Shown: one piece after another, positions 41,243 to 50,472 of the stretch | How the letters are laid out: each line of letters starts with the position of its first letter | Numbering within the stretch: the stretch's first letter is position 1 | Origin: Bacteroidaceae bacterium | GTDB taxonomy: Bacteria; Bacteroidota; Bacteroidia; Bacteroidales; Bacteroidaceae | Reading direction: 5' to 3' | Assembly: GCA_017509605.1 (NCBI GenBank) | Contig: JAFWPH010000024.1 | Span: 1 to 60,818, forward strand | DNA length: 60,818 nucleotides | Notes under the pieces: generated by a model | Told to the model about the DNA's origin: nothing | Database searches by the model: none | The model's input: the letters and a program-made list of their open reading frames with translations, nothing else | Translations under genes and position numbers: made by a program

Positions 41243-41315
41243 ATTGTCTCAGTCTTTGTCCTCCCTACTTAGTGCAGAACTGTTGTTGGTTCCTTCAGTG
41301 ACACGATGCAGTCTC

Positions 41316-41353
41316 ATAAAAACGCATAGAGACGGGCGAACCCGTCTCTATGC
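41316..41353 (-). terminator. Intrinsic terminator with TTCG tetraloop
   Basis: On the minus strand GCATAGAGACGGG, TTCG and CCCGTCTCTATGC form a 13-bp stem, followed by GTTTTT. It terminates the surface-protein transcript after the tail at 41377. Confidence 0.9.
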
Positions 41354-41376
41354 ACGTATTAGTATTCAGATTGCTC

Positions 41377-41575
41377 TTACTTGATCACTATCTTCTTGCC
41401 GTCCTTGATGTAGATGCCCTTCGCCGTCGGCTTGCCATTGAACTTGCGGCCACTGAGATCGTACCATGTATCTGATTGACCATTGACCATTGACCATTGA
41501 CCATTTTCAATGGATGTGGCTTCGCCGAAGTTGAGGACGAAGGCGTTGATGCCGTTTTCTGTTGACGATGGCTCA
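41377..41575 (-). pseudogene. Out-of-frame C-terminal tail of the surface protein (sorting-type)
   Basis: In the +1 frame directly after the surface-protein stop, the sequence stays open for about 65 codons (GEPSSTENGINAFVLNFGEA ... TWYDLSGRKFNGKPTAKGIY, ending KKIVIK, stop at 41377-41379). FRAYF...GEP...FVLNFGE followed by YDLxGR...KGIYI is the normal end of many Prevotella secreted proteins and resembles a type IX secretion C-terminal signal. The upstream gene and this tail were therefore one frame, broken by an indel near 41576. Four ATTGACC heptamers (41475-41502) lie within the tail. Confidence 0.75.
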
Positions 41576-44500
41576 CCGCAGACGAGGTAATTCGAAGTAG
41601 GCGCGGAAGGCGTTGATGGTCATGGCCGTGGAAGGATAGTACATCTGATCGCCGTCTCCGAGGTAGAGCAGTTTGTTGTTGGCTTCTGTAATCTCGAATG
41701 GCGAGTAGATGCCCTTGAAACTGATGACATCGTTTTTTGTGACAGCGTTTTCATCGAGCGAAGCATTGGCAATCGTCACTCCCTTGAACACCGGATTCAC
41801 GATATGGCTGCCCGTGTTGTTCCACCTGATGATATAGGGCTTACCAGCCTTGATTTCGTCTGCAACAACGAAGGAGAGAGACAGCGTTCCCTGACTGAAC
41901 GAAGCATCACCGAGAGTCATCAGTTCCACATTGTCGCCGTCGAGAACAGAACCGCTGAGCGTGAGGTCGAACGGCAGGCAGAGCGTGTTCCATGAGCCGT
42001 CCTTGTAGAGCGTGCGGTTAGAAAACGTCACGTCGGTCACCAGTTTGTCGATAAGGGCAATGTCGTTGTCGGCATCGTCGGCGAGGCTGACGCCGCCTTT
42101 CACAAGGTAGAACTTGCCATTTTGCTTCATACCGCTTTCGTATAACGTGATGTCGCTCACGTCGTAGGTGTTGCCCGTAGCTTCGCCGACGTTAGCAGGG
42201 ACGAAACCGATGTTGGCGGGTGTATAGACGTAGGCCTGCTTGGGCTGCTCGGTGGCGCTGGTGGTGGCGATTCGGCTGGCGGCAGTACAGGTGGGTTCTA
42301 CGGTGTAATATACATTGCTGACGGTGGCTGTGGTCGTCGCGTTGTTGGCGTGGAAAGCTATGGGGTGGAAGCCGACGTTGGCGGCACTCACGCTGGTGGG
42401 GGCGAAGAGGACGTCTGTGAGTATGAGTGTGTTGCCGTCGCTCCATCCCTGCAGACCACCGGTGTAGTACGATTCGCTGGTGAGCGAACCAGTGAAGGCG
42501 CAGCCTCGGATGGTGAGTTTGCACTGGAGACCGTGGCCGACGATGCCACCCAAGTAGCCTCTGTCATCATCCTTGATGCTGACATCGGTAGCTACGAGGC
42601 AGTTCTCTATGGTGTTCTCCACGCTGGCATCACCACGGGCGAAGCCAACTAAACCTGCAGAGTGTCTCTTGCCCGCCACGCTGCCAGCAACCACGAGGTT
42701 TCTGATGGTAGCGCCTTTGATTTCGCAGAAGGGCGCGGTGCCTTGTACCGTGCCGGTGATGTTGACGTAGAGCGTCTTGCCTTGCCCATCGAACGTGCCG
42801 GCGAACTCATGTCCTGTGCCGCCCGCCTTGCGGATGACGTCGATGTCTTCATCCAGTTTCACCGTCTTGCCGCTGAAGTGGTTCCACGTCGTGTTGTTCT
42901 CCTCGGCCAGACAGTCACAGAAGAGGTTCCAGCCCTCCGTTGAACTGATGACATAAGGGTTCGTGGTGCCGTCGGGTGTGTACCTGCTGGTCCAGCCCAG
43001 CAGGGGCGAGACGTGGGTGGTGGCGGTTAACTTTCTATCTCCGCCGGGAGTGGTGTAGATATATTCTCTGTCCTCGTTGGGAGTGACGACAGTGCTGCCA
43101 GCTTTCACCACGAGTTCGTAACCTACGGGAGGTTCTCCATTCGTTAGGGTCAAGGGTATGGTAGTGCCCTCCTTATAGTAGCCTATGCCGTTGTAGTAGA
43201 AGCCGTCGGTCTTATCCACCACATCTGGCAGGGTTACGCTGCCGTCGGTACAGCGCATTCTATACACTCGCGCAACGTTGGTTGCAGTGCCACTTGCCAA
43301 ATTTCCAATAGGCTTTATGCCATAACTGAAGCAGTTGGTGGCAGTGGCGGTATAGTCAGAACCCTCTTTCATATATCCTATGATGCCGCCCACGGATGAG
43401 CCTGTGCTTAACGTGGCCATGCTGGAGCAGTTGCTGACGATGCCATTGTATAAATTGCCCACGATGCCGCCCGTAGAAATGCCGCTGGTGCTTGTCACCG
43501 TGACGCTGCTGCGTACATGGCAGTTTCGCACGCATCCATAACCCTGTCTCCCGACGATACCGCCCGTAAAACTGCCGCCATGGATACTGCTGTTTTCGAG
43601 AATGATGTTCTGGATGAATCCTTTATGTAGGGATCGCGTGCCGCTAACATTTCCGAAGAGCCCCTGATAGTAGTCCGACGTTTCGATGGTGATGCCGCTG
43701 ATGGTGTAGTTGCCGCCATCGTAGTTGCCACTAAAGGCATGGTCGCCGTCGCCGATAGGAGTCCAGTCACCACCCGTGATAGTGATGTCGCAGGTCTGCT
43801 GGTAGTACACTCCTTTGCATCCGTTGCCGCCGTTCACTTTGGTGGCCAATGCCCGCAAGTCAGCCTCGTTCTTTATCTTATAGGGGTTCCATCTCGTGCC
43901 GTCGCCATTCTCGTCCCACTTTTCCCACTTGGCGTAGAGGGTGATATTGCCCGTAGAGCCTTTATAAATCTTCGTGACGGGATAGCCTGCAAAGTCGGCT
44001 TCCTCAAACCACCCACGGAAGTAATAGCCGTCGCGGATGGGCGGGTTAAGGTTGTAGGTTGAGGAGGTAACGTTATAGCTAGATCTCCATTCACCAGTTT
44101 TGCTACCTCCGTTGAGCTCATAACTGATGGAGTAGGTGATGAGTGACCACCGGGCATAGAAGGTCTTCTCGCCCTTGGTACCGGCAGCGATGCTGCTGAT
44201 GGCGCTGCCCGTATAGTCGTCATTTTCGTGCCAACCGTCGAAGTTGTAGCCTTTCTTCGAGAAACAGGTCAGCGTGGTTTCGGTAGCCGACTCGTAGTAG
44301 GCTGGATTGCCGTGACCGTTCACCTCGCTGCCTTCCACAAAGTAGCGGAGCCTGTAGGCATACTGCGTGGTGCTGTAGGTAATCACAAACTTGCCAACAC
44401 CACCGACATTGTTAACATAGCCATGCACGTTTCTCCATTCCATTGTGCAACTCTTTTGGTCGTTATGCACTTCCTGAGGAATCTGTACTTCTTGGAAGTT

Positions 44501-44896
44501 TTCATGTCCCCAGCCAACCAGCTTCATGTAGGCAACATAACGGCTCGCGCTGGTCACAGTCACGTCAACATCAGTGTCAAAACTGCTAGAGAATCCATAC
44601 CCATCGTCTTGAAAGGTACCTATCTGCAATCGCTCGTTATGAGGATTGACAATGCGAAAGGTCACATCGCTGCCCAACGAGAGTGTCACTGTCGAGAGTC
44701 CACTTCCCGTTAGCCCGAAATATGCCGATTGTGTGCCGTCGTCGCCCGTCAGATAATAGCCGTGACCGCTCTTGTATCCGATGGTGTAGGTGACGGTCTG
44801 CACGTCAGCCCACGCCGTCATGGCGGTGAGCATGGCGAGGAGCAACGTGGCGGCCGCCCTCATCAGGAAAGGTTGTTGTTTAGTTGTTATTCTCAT
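41573..44896 (-). CDS. Secreted surface/adhesin-like protein (InlB-type and GLUG repeats), frameshifted at the end
   Basis: A 1107-residue exported protein with a signal peptide (to about AWA, residue 30). Jelly-roll-like N-terminal segments are followed by two InlB B-type (Listeria-Bacteroides) repeats (GYNFDGWHEND...FYARW; DGYYFRGWFEEADF...LYAKW). Several GLUG-like units follow (TGGIVGRQGYG, TGGIVGNLYNG, VGGIIGYMKEG and later LGGIVGHGLQ), then a terminal beta region ending FRAYFELPRLR. Such proteins are usually surface adhesins or glycan-binding proteins exported by type IX secretion. The sorting tail is present but out of frame, so the displayed product may be secreted incorrectly. Confidence 0.82.
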   Translation of the reverse strand: MRITTKQQPFLMRAAATLLLAMLTAMTAWADVQTVTYTIGYKSGHGYYLTGDDGTQSAYFGLTGSGLSTVTLSLGSDVTFRIVNPHNERLQIGTFQDDGYGFSSSFDTDVDVTVTSASRYVAYMKLVGWGHENFQEVQIPQEVHNDQKSCTMEWRNVHGYVNNVGGVGKFVITYSTTQYAYRLRYFVEGSEVNGHGNPAYYESATETTLTCFSKKGYNFDGWHENDDYTGSAISSIAAGTKGEKTFYARWSLITYSISYELNGGSKTGEWRSSYNVTSSTYNLNPPIRDGYYFRGWFEEADFAGYPVTKIYKGSTGNITLYAKWEKWDENGDGTRWNPYKIKNEADLRALATKVNGGNGCKGVYYQQTCDITITGGDWTPIGDGDHAFSGNYDGGNYTISGITIETSDYYQGLFGNVSGTRSLHKGFIQNIILENSSIHGGSFTGGIVGRQGYGCVRNCHVRSSVTVTSTSGISTGGIVGNLYNGIVSNCSSMATLSTGSSVGGIIGYMKEGSDYTATATNCFSYGIKPIGNLASGTATNVARVYRMRCTDGSVTLPDVVDKTDGFYYNGIGYYKEGTTIPLTLTNGEPPVGYELVVKAGSTVVTPNEDREYIYTTPGGDRKLTATTHVSPLLGWTSRYTPDGTTNPYVISSTEGWNLFCDCLAEENNTTWNHFSGKTVKLDEDIDVIRKAGGTGHEFAGTFDGQGKTLYVNITGTVQGTAPFCEIKGATIRNLVVAGSVAGKRHSAGLVGFARGDASVENTIENCLVATDVSIKDDDRGYLGGIVGHGLQCKLTIRGCAFTGSLTSESYYTGGLQGWSDGNTLILTDVLFAPTSVSAANVGFHPIAFHANNATTTATVSNVYYTVEPTCTAASRIATTSATEQPKQAYVYTPANIGFVPANVGEATGNTYDVSDITLYESGMKQNGKFYLVKGGVSLADDADNDIALIDKLVTDVTFSNRTLYKDGSWNTLCLPFDLTLSGSVLDGDNVELMTLGDASFSQGTLSLSFVVADEIKAGKPYIIRWNNTGSHIVNPVFKGVTIANASLDENAVTKNDVISFKGIYSPFEITEANNKLLYLGDGDQMYYPSTAMTINAFRAYFELPRLR

Positions 44897-45136
44897 ATTG
44901 CTGAATGATTTAGAATTTAATTGTCTTGTCAGGGAAGGGGAGTCACAAGCAGTGTCATCACTGCCTGTGCAAAACGATTTCTAATGTTAGATTTTGTTTT
45001 CATTATGATGTGTGTTGATAAAGTTAGTAATAGGCTTCAAACAAATAACAGCGTGTAAGAGGGTAGAGGGAACATTCGTCTCATCGCAACCTTGATTGTC
45101 TGCATCGAATAAGTATTCAAATTGTATTACAAACTG

Positions 45137-45145
45137 CAAAATTAC
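45137..45145 (-). promoter_or_regulatory. -7 box (TAATTTTGC) upstream of the surface-protein gene
   Basis: A consensus box on the minus strand. It would give a long leader of about 235 nt (44897-45132) in which I see no ORF. Confidence 0.5.
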
Positions 45146-45201
45146 AAGTTTTTCAATAATCCCGTTCGTCTTTTTAGATTTTTGTAATCATTTCGGGGCG
45201 A

Positions 45202-45346
45202 AAAAAAGCTAACGCCTAACGCCTAAACTAATCGGCCTCGCCGATTACAAAAATTCTCTAATTCTCTAATTCGGGACGTAAAAAAAACATCCGCATGGCA
45301 GAATGCCTTTAGGCGTTCTCTCCTTTCCTCCTCCCCTCCTTAGACA
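45202..45346 (+). repeat. 139-bp dispersed repeat, copy 1
   Basis: The core 45208-45346 is identical to 57625-57763 except for one base. It contains GCTAACGCCTAACGCCTAA, an ATCGGCCTCGCCGAT hairpin, CTCTAATT direct repeats, GGGACGTAAAAAAAACATCC, and GCCTTTAGGCGTT followed by a CT-rich run. The start (ACGCCTAA) and TTAGGCGT near the end are complementary. It does not encode a protein. The remaining 44897-45529 stretch holds only this repeat and the promoter above. Confidence 0.9.
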
Positions 45347-45529
45347 CGCTCAACTACCATCGACCCTATGCATGTTCCTCTCGGTTTTGTCAAATATGCC
45401 ATTCGGCGCATCACAATAAATCCTCTATATGCTATCTCAACTTTGTATAACTCGTTGTATTAAAAGGGTCGCTGGTTGACGCCTGAAAACGTACAAAAAA
45501 ACAGCAAAAAGGGGATTGAGCTCTGCGAC

Positions 45530-47299
45530 TCAATTCTCTGGCGGTTCAGGACCATCGTAGTCAAGATACTGAGGATGATAGCGGAAACCTGCAAGACGGA
45601 GGTAGGCGGTGTCCTGTTTCATGCGCTCGACGAAGTGGGGGAAAGAGCGGAGGGCTTGCGGTGTCCATCCGATTTCGGCCATCCCAATGAGACGCGGCAG
45701 CGCCAGGTGCTCCAGATGGTCTGTATTGGAGACGTGTTCCGTCCAGAACGTGGCCTGGACGCCGATGTAGTGGGGGTGGAGCTCTGCGGGCACATCGTCG
45801 GGAACGGGCAGGTAATCATACATCTTCTGCAGGTTGTCTCCGCCACGTCCGGCGCCAAAGTCCTTGCTGCAGGCACGGCGGTTGATGTAGTAGCAACCAT
45901 CCTGTCCCCAGTTGCTGATGATGGCGGGCAACCCCGCCTCGGCGGCCTTACGGGCCCCGTCCTGACAGGGGTTCCAGCAGAAGACCGTGGCCCCGGAACT
46001 GCGTATGAGCTGCATGTCTGCGCCGGGCGCAGTGATGGCTTCGTTCCAAACACAGATGCGCTTGCCCAGTGAGTGCAGGTGCTCGGCCAACTGGCGGGTG
46101 AAGCGGCTCTGGAGCTGGCTGTAGCTGGTCATCTGCTCTTCCTGGAATACTTTCTTACATAGTTCATTGTTTTCCCACGCAGTGGTGGGTGTCTCGTCGC
46201 CGCCCACATGAAACAGCTCACCGGGGAAGAGAGGTGCCAGCTCCGTGAGCACGTCGCAGGCAAATTGCACGGCGGCAGGATTGGCCACGTTGAGCACGTC
46301 GGTGGAGATGCCGCCGTCTGTCCACACGCGGTGCCCGCCTCCGGGGTCGCAGCTGAACTCCGGGTAGGCCGCCATCACAGCGGACAGGTGGCCGGGCATT
46401 TCCACCTCGGGCACGACGGTGATGTGCAGGCTGTCTGCATAGGCCACCACGTCGCGGATGTCGTCCTGTGTGTAGAAATAGGGACCGTAGGTCTCGCCAG
46501 TCCAGTAGCTGCCGCGCTCCAGCTCGGTGTTCCAGGAGTTCTCCCGCACGGCGCCCACGGTGGTCAGACGTGGGTACTTCCTGATTTCCACGCGCCAGCC
46601 TTGGTCATCAGTCAGGTGCCAGTGGAAGTGGTTCATCTTGTAGAGCGCCATCAAGCTGAGCAGCTTCTTGATTTCCTGAGTGGTGAAGAAGTGGCGGCTG
46701 ACGTCGAGCATGAAACCGCGATAGCGGAAACGCGGGGCATCATTGATGCCGACGAAAGGCAAGGAACAACGCTCACCCAGGCGAGGTACGCCGGCCGCGA
46801 CATGGGCGGGCAACATCTTGCGCAGGCTCTGGAGTGCGTAAAAGATGCCCGTGGCTGTGCTGGCGTACACTGTGATGCCCTTCTTGGTGACCTGCAGACG
46901 GTAGCCCTCGGGGTCGGTCACGCTGTCATCTACCCGCACCGTCATGTCGGCCCGTTGCCTGGCCGTCCACTTCACCTTCAGGCCTGTGACGCGGCAGAGT
47001 TCCGTGGCAAAGCGCGTCACCTCCTTCTGCTGGTCATCGTTGAGTCCCATCGTGCAAATTAGCAAGGTTCGGGGCAAAACGTATTCGCCGCCTGTGGTCG
47101 TCAGTTCCATGGGCCAGGGTGTCAGGTTCACATCCTTCGGTGTAGCCCATAAGCAACAAATGGAGGATTGAAAAAAAAGAAGCAGCAGAACAAAAGACGA
47201 TAAAAGACATTTACGGTTCAACCCCTCAAACAACTGCTTGTCGAGCAGATAGGAAACGAAGATGTTTTCAAGCTGTTTCTCGCTGGTGTTGGTTGGCAT
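45530..47299 (-). CDS. GH20 beta-N-acetylhexosaminidase
   Basis: A 589-residue exo-hexosaminidase releasing terminal GlcNAc/GalNAc. A GH20b N-domain is followed by a TIM barrel (YRGFMLDVSRHFFTTQEIKK, FHWHLTDDQGWRVEI) with the catalytic Asp368-Glu369 pair in FHVGGDETP. The signal peptide (KCLLSSFVLLLLFFQSSICC) does not begin at a Met. It is preceded by 28 polar residues (MPTNTSEKQLENIFVSYLLD...) not expected in a GH20, so the 5' end may be a rearranged junction or the real start a non-ATG codon. It probably cleaves host or microbial N-acetylglucosaminides in the periplasm. Confidence 0.88.
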   Translation of the reverse strand: MPTNTSEKQLENIFVSYLLDKQLFEGLNRKCLLSSFVLLLLFFQSSICCLWATPKDVNLTPWPMELTTTGGEYVLPRTLLICTMGLNDDQQKEVTRFATELCRVTGLKVKWTARQRADMTVRVDDSVTDPEGYRLQVTKKGITVYASTATGIFYALQSLRKMLPAHVAAGVPRLGERCSLPFVGINDAPRFRYRGFMLDVSRHFFTTQEIKKLLSLMALYKMNHFHWHLTDDQGWRVEIRKYPRLTTVGAVRENSWNTELERGSYWTGETYGPYFYTQDDIRDVVAYADSLHITVVPEVEMPGHLSAVMAAYPEFSCDPGGGHRVWTDGGISTDVLNVANPAAVQFACDVLTELAPLFPGELFHVGGDETPTTAWENNELCKKVFQEEQMTSYSQLQSRFTRQLAEHLHSLGKRICVWNEAITAPGADMQLIRSSGATVFCWNPCQDGARKAAEAGLPAIISNWGQDGCYYINRRACSKDFGAGRGGDNLQKMYDYLPVPDDVPAELHPHYIGVQATFWTEHVSNTDHLEHLALPRLIGMAEIGWTPQALRSFPHFVERMKQDTAYLRLAGFRYHPQYLDYDGPEPPEN

Positions 47300-47468
47300 G
47301 GTGGCAGTCCTCCTGTTCGTAATAATATGAATAGTCGATTCCTTTCATGAAAAGTTCTCGGTCGTTGATTTGGTCGGTCAGTGCTCCAAAGAGCAAAGTC
47401 TTGATGGAGGGAAGTCGTGAGAAGCACTCACGGGTTGGCCACCTTCCGTCAACAGTTCCTATTTCAGC
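47268..47468 (-). pseudogene. Open 66-codon frame upstream of GH20, no ATG near its start
   Basis: Between a TAG and a TGA, the frame reads protein-like sequence (VDGRWPTRECFSRLPSIKTL, TDQINDRELFMKGIDYSYYY). The only Met is at its residue 41. Its 3' end overlaps the first codons of the GH20 frame in another phase. A -7-like box (TAAATTTG, 47490-47497) lies upstream. I think this plus the first 28 codons of the GH20 frame are remnants of other genes, but the case is weak. Confidence 0.3.
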
Positions 47469-47699
47469 CTACGTTTTTTTGTTAACATACAAATTTAGTC
47501 TTATTATTCGAGAAAAACGCAATTTCGTGAAATTTTAATCGATGAATCCTGTTTTTCCCTTGTAAATCTCATAGTCCAGCCCCCGAAACAATCTAATACA
47601 GACTTCGGTAATTCATCTTGACTATCAACCTATATAAATCATTATTGTAACAAAAAGATTTGTGAGATTTGAGCAGATTTGTCGGATTTTGATAAAATG

Positions 47700-47822
47700 C
47701 TACCGCTCGGCATAGTTCGAACCAGTTCGACTCTGCACTCGCTTAATCGCATTTTTCTCGCCGTCAGGCGACTCCTTTAATCGCATTTTTCTCGCCGCCA
47801 GGCGACTCCTTTGTGAATTCAT
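47700..47822 (-). other. Possible 40-codon ORF built on a 34-bp tandem duplication
   Basis: Two 34-bp units (47745-47778 and 47779-47812) differ at one base. A -7 box (TATATTTGC, 47845-47853) precedes an ATG at 47822 and a 40-codon basic ORF. Since 34 is not a multiple of three, the two units are read in different frames, which argues against an ordinary protein. The rest of 47300-47904 holds no recognisable gene. Confidence 0.35.
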
Positions 47823-47904
47823 CGAATTCACGTTAAAATACTATGCAAATATAGCCATCACTTAACGATATCTTCTTTCCTCTGTTATTTCCTCGTTGAA
47901 CACG

Positions 47905-49158
47905 TTATTCTTCTTCAGGGCTGCGAAAATAACGATAGAACTGATTGATAACCGGAACATAGAATGGTCTGAAAAGTCTTTTTATCTTTTCTTTCAAACG
48001 TTGTCTGAAAAAAAAGAACGGAGTATAGATTTTTGAAAGATTGTAATATGCCTTCTCTTTCGACGCTTCTTCCAAAAATTTCACGTGTGGTTCGAAATAT
48101 ATGCTGAGATCCTGTTGTTCATGGTGTTGGGATAAGACTTTGGGGTATTCTTTCTTGTTCAAAACATCATCCAGCAAATCCACAATTGGTGTTTTGGGTT
48201 CATGGGTTCGATGAAGAAGGTTGTTGGTCGTAATACCATAGATACCTATCGCCTTGAAATCGTATGCATCGACCACAATGGTCGGGATGCCTTCGTTGGC
48301 TGAGACCAATACGGAGTTGGAAGACGCGATGGCGACGTCAGCTATTTTAATCAAGTCGTATGGAATGGGGTACACATATCCCATCATATGGACATCGATA
48401 TTGGTCAAGTGACAAAATAATTCTTTGGTCTCATTTTCCAGGTTTCCGTCGGCATCACCTCCAATCACGATGAGTGAGAACCGTTTTTGGGGATACTTCT
48501 CCGCAAAAGATTTAATGGCCTTGAACATGGAGCCGATATAAGGCTTCAACAATCTGCCAATAGTCAGGATTTTATAAGAATGCGAACAGAGTAATTCGTC
48601 AGGAATTTTCGCTGGAGTGTAATCAATGACATTGGAACAATAGGGAAGCAGCGACTGATGATATTTTCTGTATTTCAGATGATAGTAAAAGCGGAACAGC
48701 TGTAGCAGTCGGCGCTGAGATCCGAAAACAAGTTCATTTCTTTGCAGTTTGAAATCGAAGAATGCGGCTTCTCTGCGTGTTATTCTACGGAGTTCCTCCT
48801 CCAAAATAAAAACAATGTGCCGTGCATTCATTTTCTCAGCTATATACTCTCCCCAAAACGATAAAGACAAGATGGTACTTTCGATAACTATTTCATCGGC
48901 ATGACCAACGACAGAAGAAATACGATTTACGGCATTAGCAATTTGTTGTGCTGTGGAGTATTTGATTTCATTTTGAAGTTCGGGGATATAATTGTTCTTA
49001 AACCGCAACAGATAATTGATTGTTATTTCACCATCGACGAAGAAAAAGGCATGAGGTTCCCATCCTTTTTCTTCCATATACTTGAGTTTGTTTGCTGTAT
49101 ATGCCTGCGCACCTCCCACATTTCTGATGGCTCCCAACAATATGATGTATTTTTTCAT
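47905..49158 (-). CDS. Glycosyltransferase, GT4-like
   Basis: A 417-residue GT-B-type enzyme. A Rossmann N-half starts MKKYIILLGAIRNVGGAQAY. The C-half has the nucleotide-sugar binding region (KILTIGRLLKPYIGSMFKAI, RFSLIVIGGDADG, DVAIASSNSVLVSANEGIPT) as in GT family 4. The basic C-terminal part (RQRLKEKIKRLFRP) suggests membrane association. It is the only glycosyltransferase in the cluster, so it probably adds one sugar, perhaps the aminosugar made by the neighbouring aminotransferase. Confidence 0.82.
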   Translation of the reverse strand: MKKYIILLGAIRNVGGAQAYTANKLKYMEEKGWEPHAFFFVDGEITINYLLRFKNNYIPELQNEIKYSTAQQIANAVNRISSVVGHADEIVIESTILSLSFWGEYIAEKMNARHIVFILEEELRRITRREAAFFDFKLQRNELVFGSQRRLLQLFRFYYHLKYRKYHQSLLPYCSNVIDYTPAKIPDELLCSHSYKILTIGRLLKPYIGSMFKAIKSFAEKYPQKRFSLIVIGGDADGNLENETKELFCHLTNIDVHMMGYVYPIPYDLIKIADVAIASSNSVLVSANEGIPTIVVDAYDFKAIGIYGITTNNLLHRTHEPKTPIVDLLDDVLNKKEYPKVLSQHHEQQDLSIYFEPHVKFLEEASKEKAYYNLSKIYTPFFFFRQRLKEKIKRLFRPFYVPVINQFYRYFRSPEEE

Positions 49159-49262
49159 CTGTCTCTTTTTTTCTTCTGCTGAAATCCTGATTCAACGGTA
49201 GTTTGTCCATTAAAAGTCGGCAGGATAGTTGTAATAAGCATCGCCATCAATGAACAAACAAA

Positions 49263-50411
49263 TCATAAATTAGTTGTAAGGAAGAATTTCCTGATGCAGC
49301 TGACGACTTCATCCACCTCCTCAAGAGTCAACTCATAGTACATTGGAAGGCGAACCAATGTGTCGGAATATTTGTCGGACATAGGGAGAAAGGGAATTTC
49401 GCCTTGATGGTGCTGGGTATAATATTTACTACGGTGCAAGCTGAAATAATGGAACACTGCCGTTATCTGTTTTTCATTTAAATAATCGATTATGTTCGTC
49501 CGTTCATCTTGTGTCCGACAGACAAGATAAAAGATATGTGCAGGATTGGAAGCAAAATCAGGGATTTGCGGCAGACCTACATACCCTTTTTCGGCAATCG
49601 ATTTCAGACCGGTATAATAGCGGCACCAAAGTTGCTTTCGCTTTGTTTGAATATCCTCAAGTTTTTCCAGTTGTGCCCAAAGGAAAGCAGCATTGATTTC
49701 TGAGGGCAAGAATGACGATCCGATGTCAACCCATTCGTATTTTTTAACTTCTCCTCTGAAGATTTCAGCCCGGTTGGTTCCTTTTTCCCCTACTATTTCA
49801 GCCCTGGGTATGAAACGCGAGTCGTTGATGGCCAGGAGGCCTCCTTCACCGCCGGATGTTACATTCTTGGTGGAATGGAATGAAAAGCATCCGAGATGAC
49901 CGATTCCGCCTAACGGTCTGCCTTTGTAGTAAGAATCGACAGCCTGTGCAGCATCCTCCACCACCAAGAGATGATGTTTGTTGGCAATCGCCATGATTTT
50001 GTCCATATCGCAAGCCACACCTGCATAATGCACAGGAACGATCACCTTCGTCTTCTCCGTGATTAATCCTTCAATTTTATCGGGGTCTATATTAGGATTG
50101 TCGCTCATGGAGTCAGCAAACACAATTCTGCATCCTTGCCTGACAAATGCCAACGCTGTCGAAACAAAAGTATAGGATGGCATGATAACCTCATCTCCAG
50201 GTTTTACGCCACAGAGTATGGCCGCCATTTCCAGGGCATCTGTTCCAGATGTTGTCAGCATGGCTTTCTTAAACTCATATTTATTCTCAAAGAAAAGTTG
50301 GCATCTTTTTGTGAACATGCCATTTCCAGAGAGTTTGCCGGCATTGACTGCTTGAGAAATATACAGTGTTTCGTTGCCTGAATAATATGGTTTATTAAAG
50401 GGTATGGACAT
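49263..50411 (-). CDS. DegT/WecE-type sugar aminotransferase (RffA-like)
   Basis: A 382-residue PLP enzyme with SGTDALEMAAILCGVKPGDE, EVIMPSYTFVSTALAFVRQG, VEDAAQAV and the PLP-Lys motif FHSTKNVTSGGEGG. Similarity in layout is closest to dTDP-4-amino-4,6-dideoxygalactose transaminase (WecE/RffA), which aminates C4 of a dTDP-4-keto-6-deoxyhexose with glutamate as donor. It supplies an amino group that the acyl-making neighbours could acylate. The gene lies 61 bp downstream of the AMP-ligase. Confidence 0.88.
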   Translation of the reverse strand: MSIPFNKPYYSGNETLYISQAVNAGKLSGNGMFTKRCQLFFENKYEFKKAMLTTSGTDALEMAAILCGVKPGDEVIMPSYTFVSTALAFVRQGCRIVFADSMSDNPNIDPDKIEGLITEKTKVIVPVHYAGVACDMDKIMAIANKHHLLVVEDAAQAVDSYYKGRPLGGIGHLGCFSFHSTKNVTSGGEGGLLAINDSRFIPRAEIVGEKGTNRAEIFRGEVKKYEWVDIGSSFLPSEINAAFLWAQLEKLEDIQTKRKQLWCRYYTGLKSIAEKGYVGLPQIPDFASNPAHIFYLVCRTQDERTNIIDYLNEKQITAVFHYFSLHRSKYYTQHHQGEIPFLPMSDKYSDTLVRLPMYYELTLEEVDEVVSCIRKFFLTTNL

Positions 50412-50472
50412 TGGTGATTTGATGTGAGTATTAATAATAAATGTTTGTCAGCATCTGTTCATTTCGTCAACA

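Noticed and set aside
41475..41502. Four ATTGACC heptamers considered as a phase-variation switch of the surface protein
   Set aside because: The main frame already stops at 41573, before the heptamers are reached, so changing their number could not restore the protein in the present sequence.
46208..47062. 284-codon open frame on + opposite GH20
   Set aside because: Antisense shadow of a GC-rich coding region with His/Val-rich composition typical of such frames.
47581..47610. ATCTAATAC considered as a third small-RNA copy
   Set aside because: Only nine bases match, with no promoter box or terminator in register.
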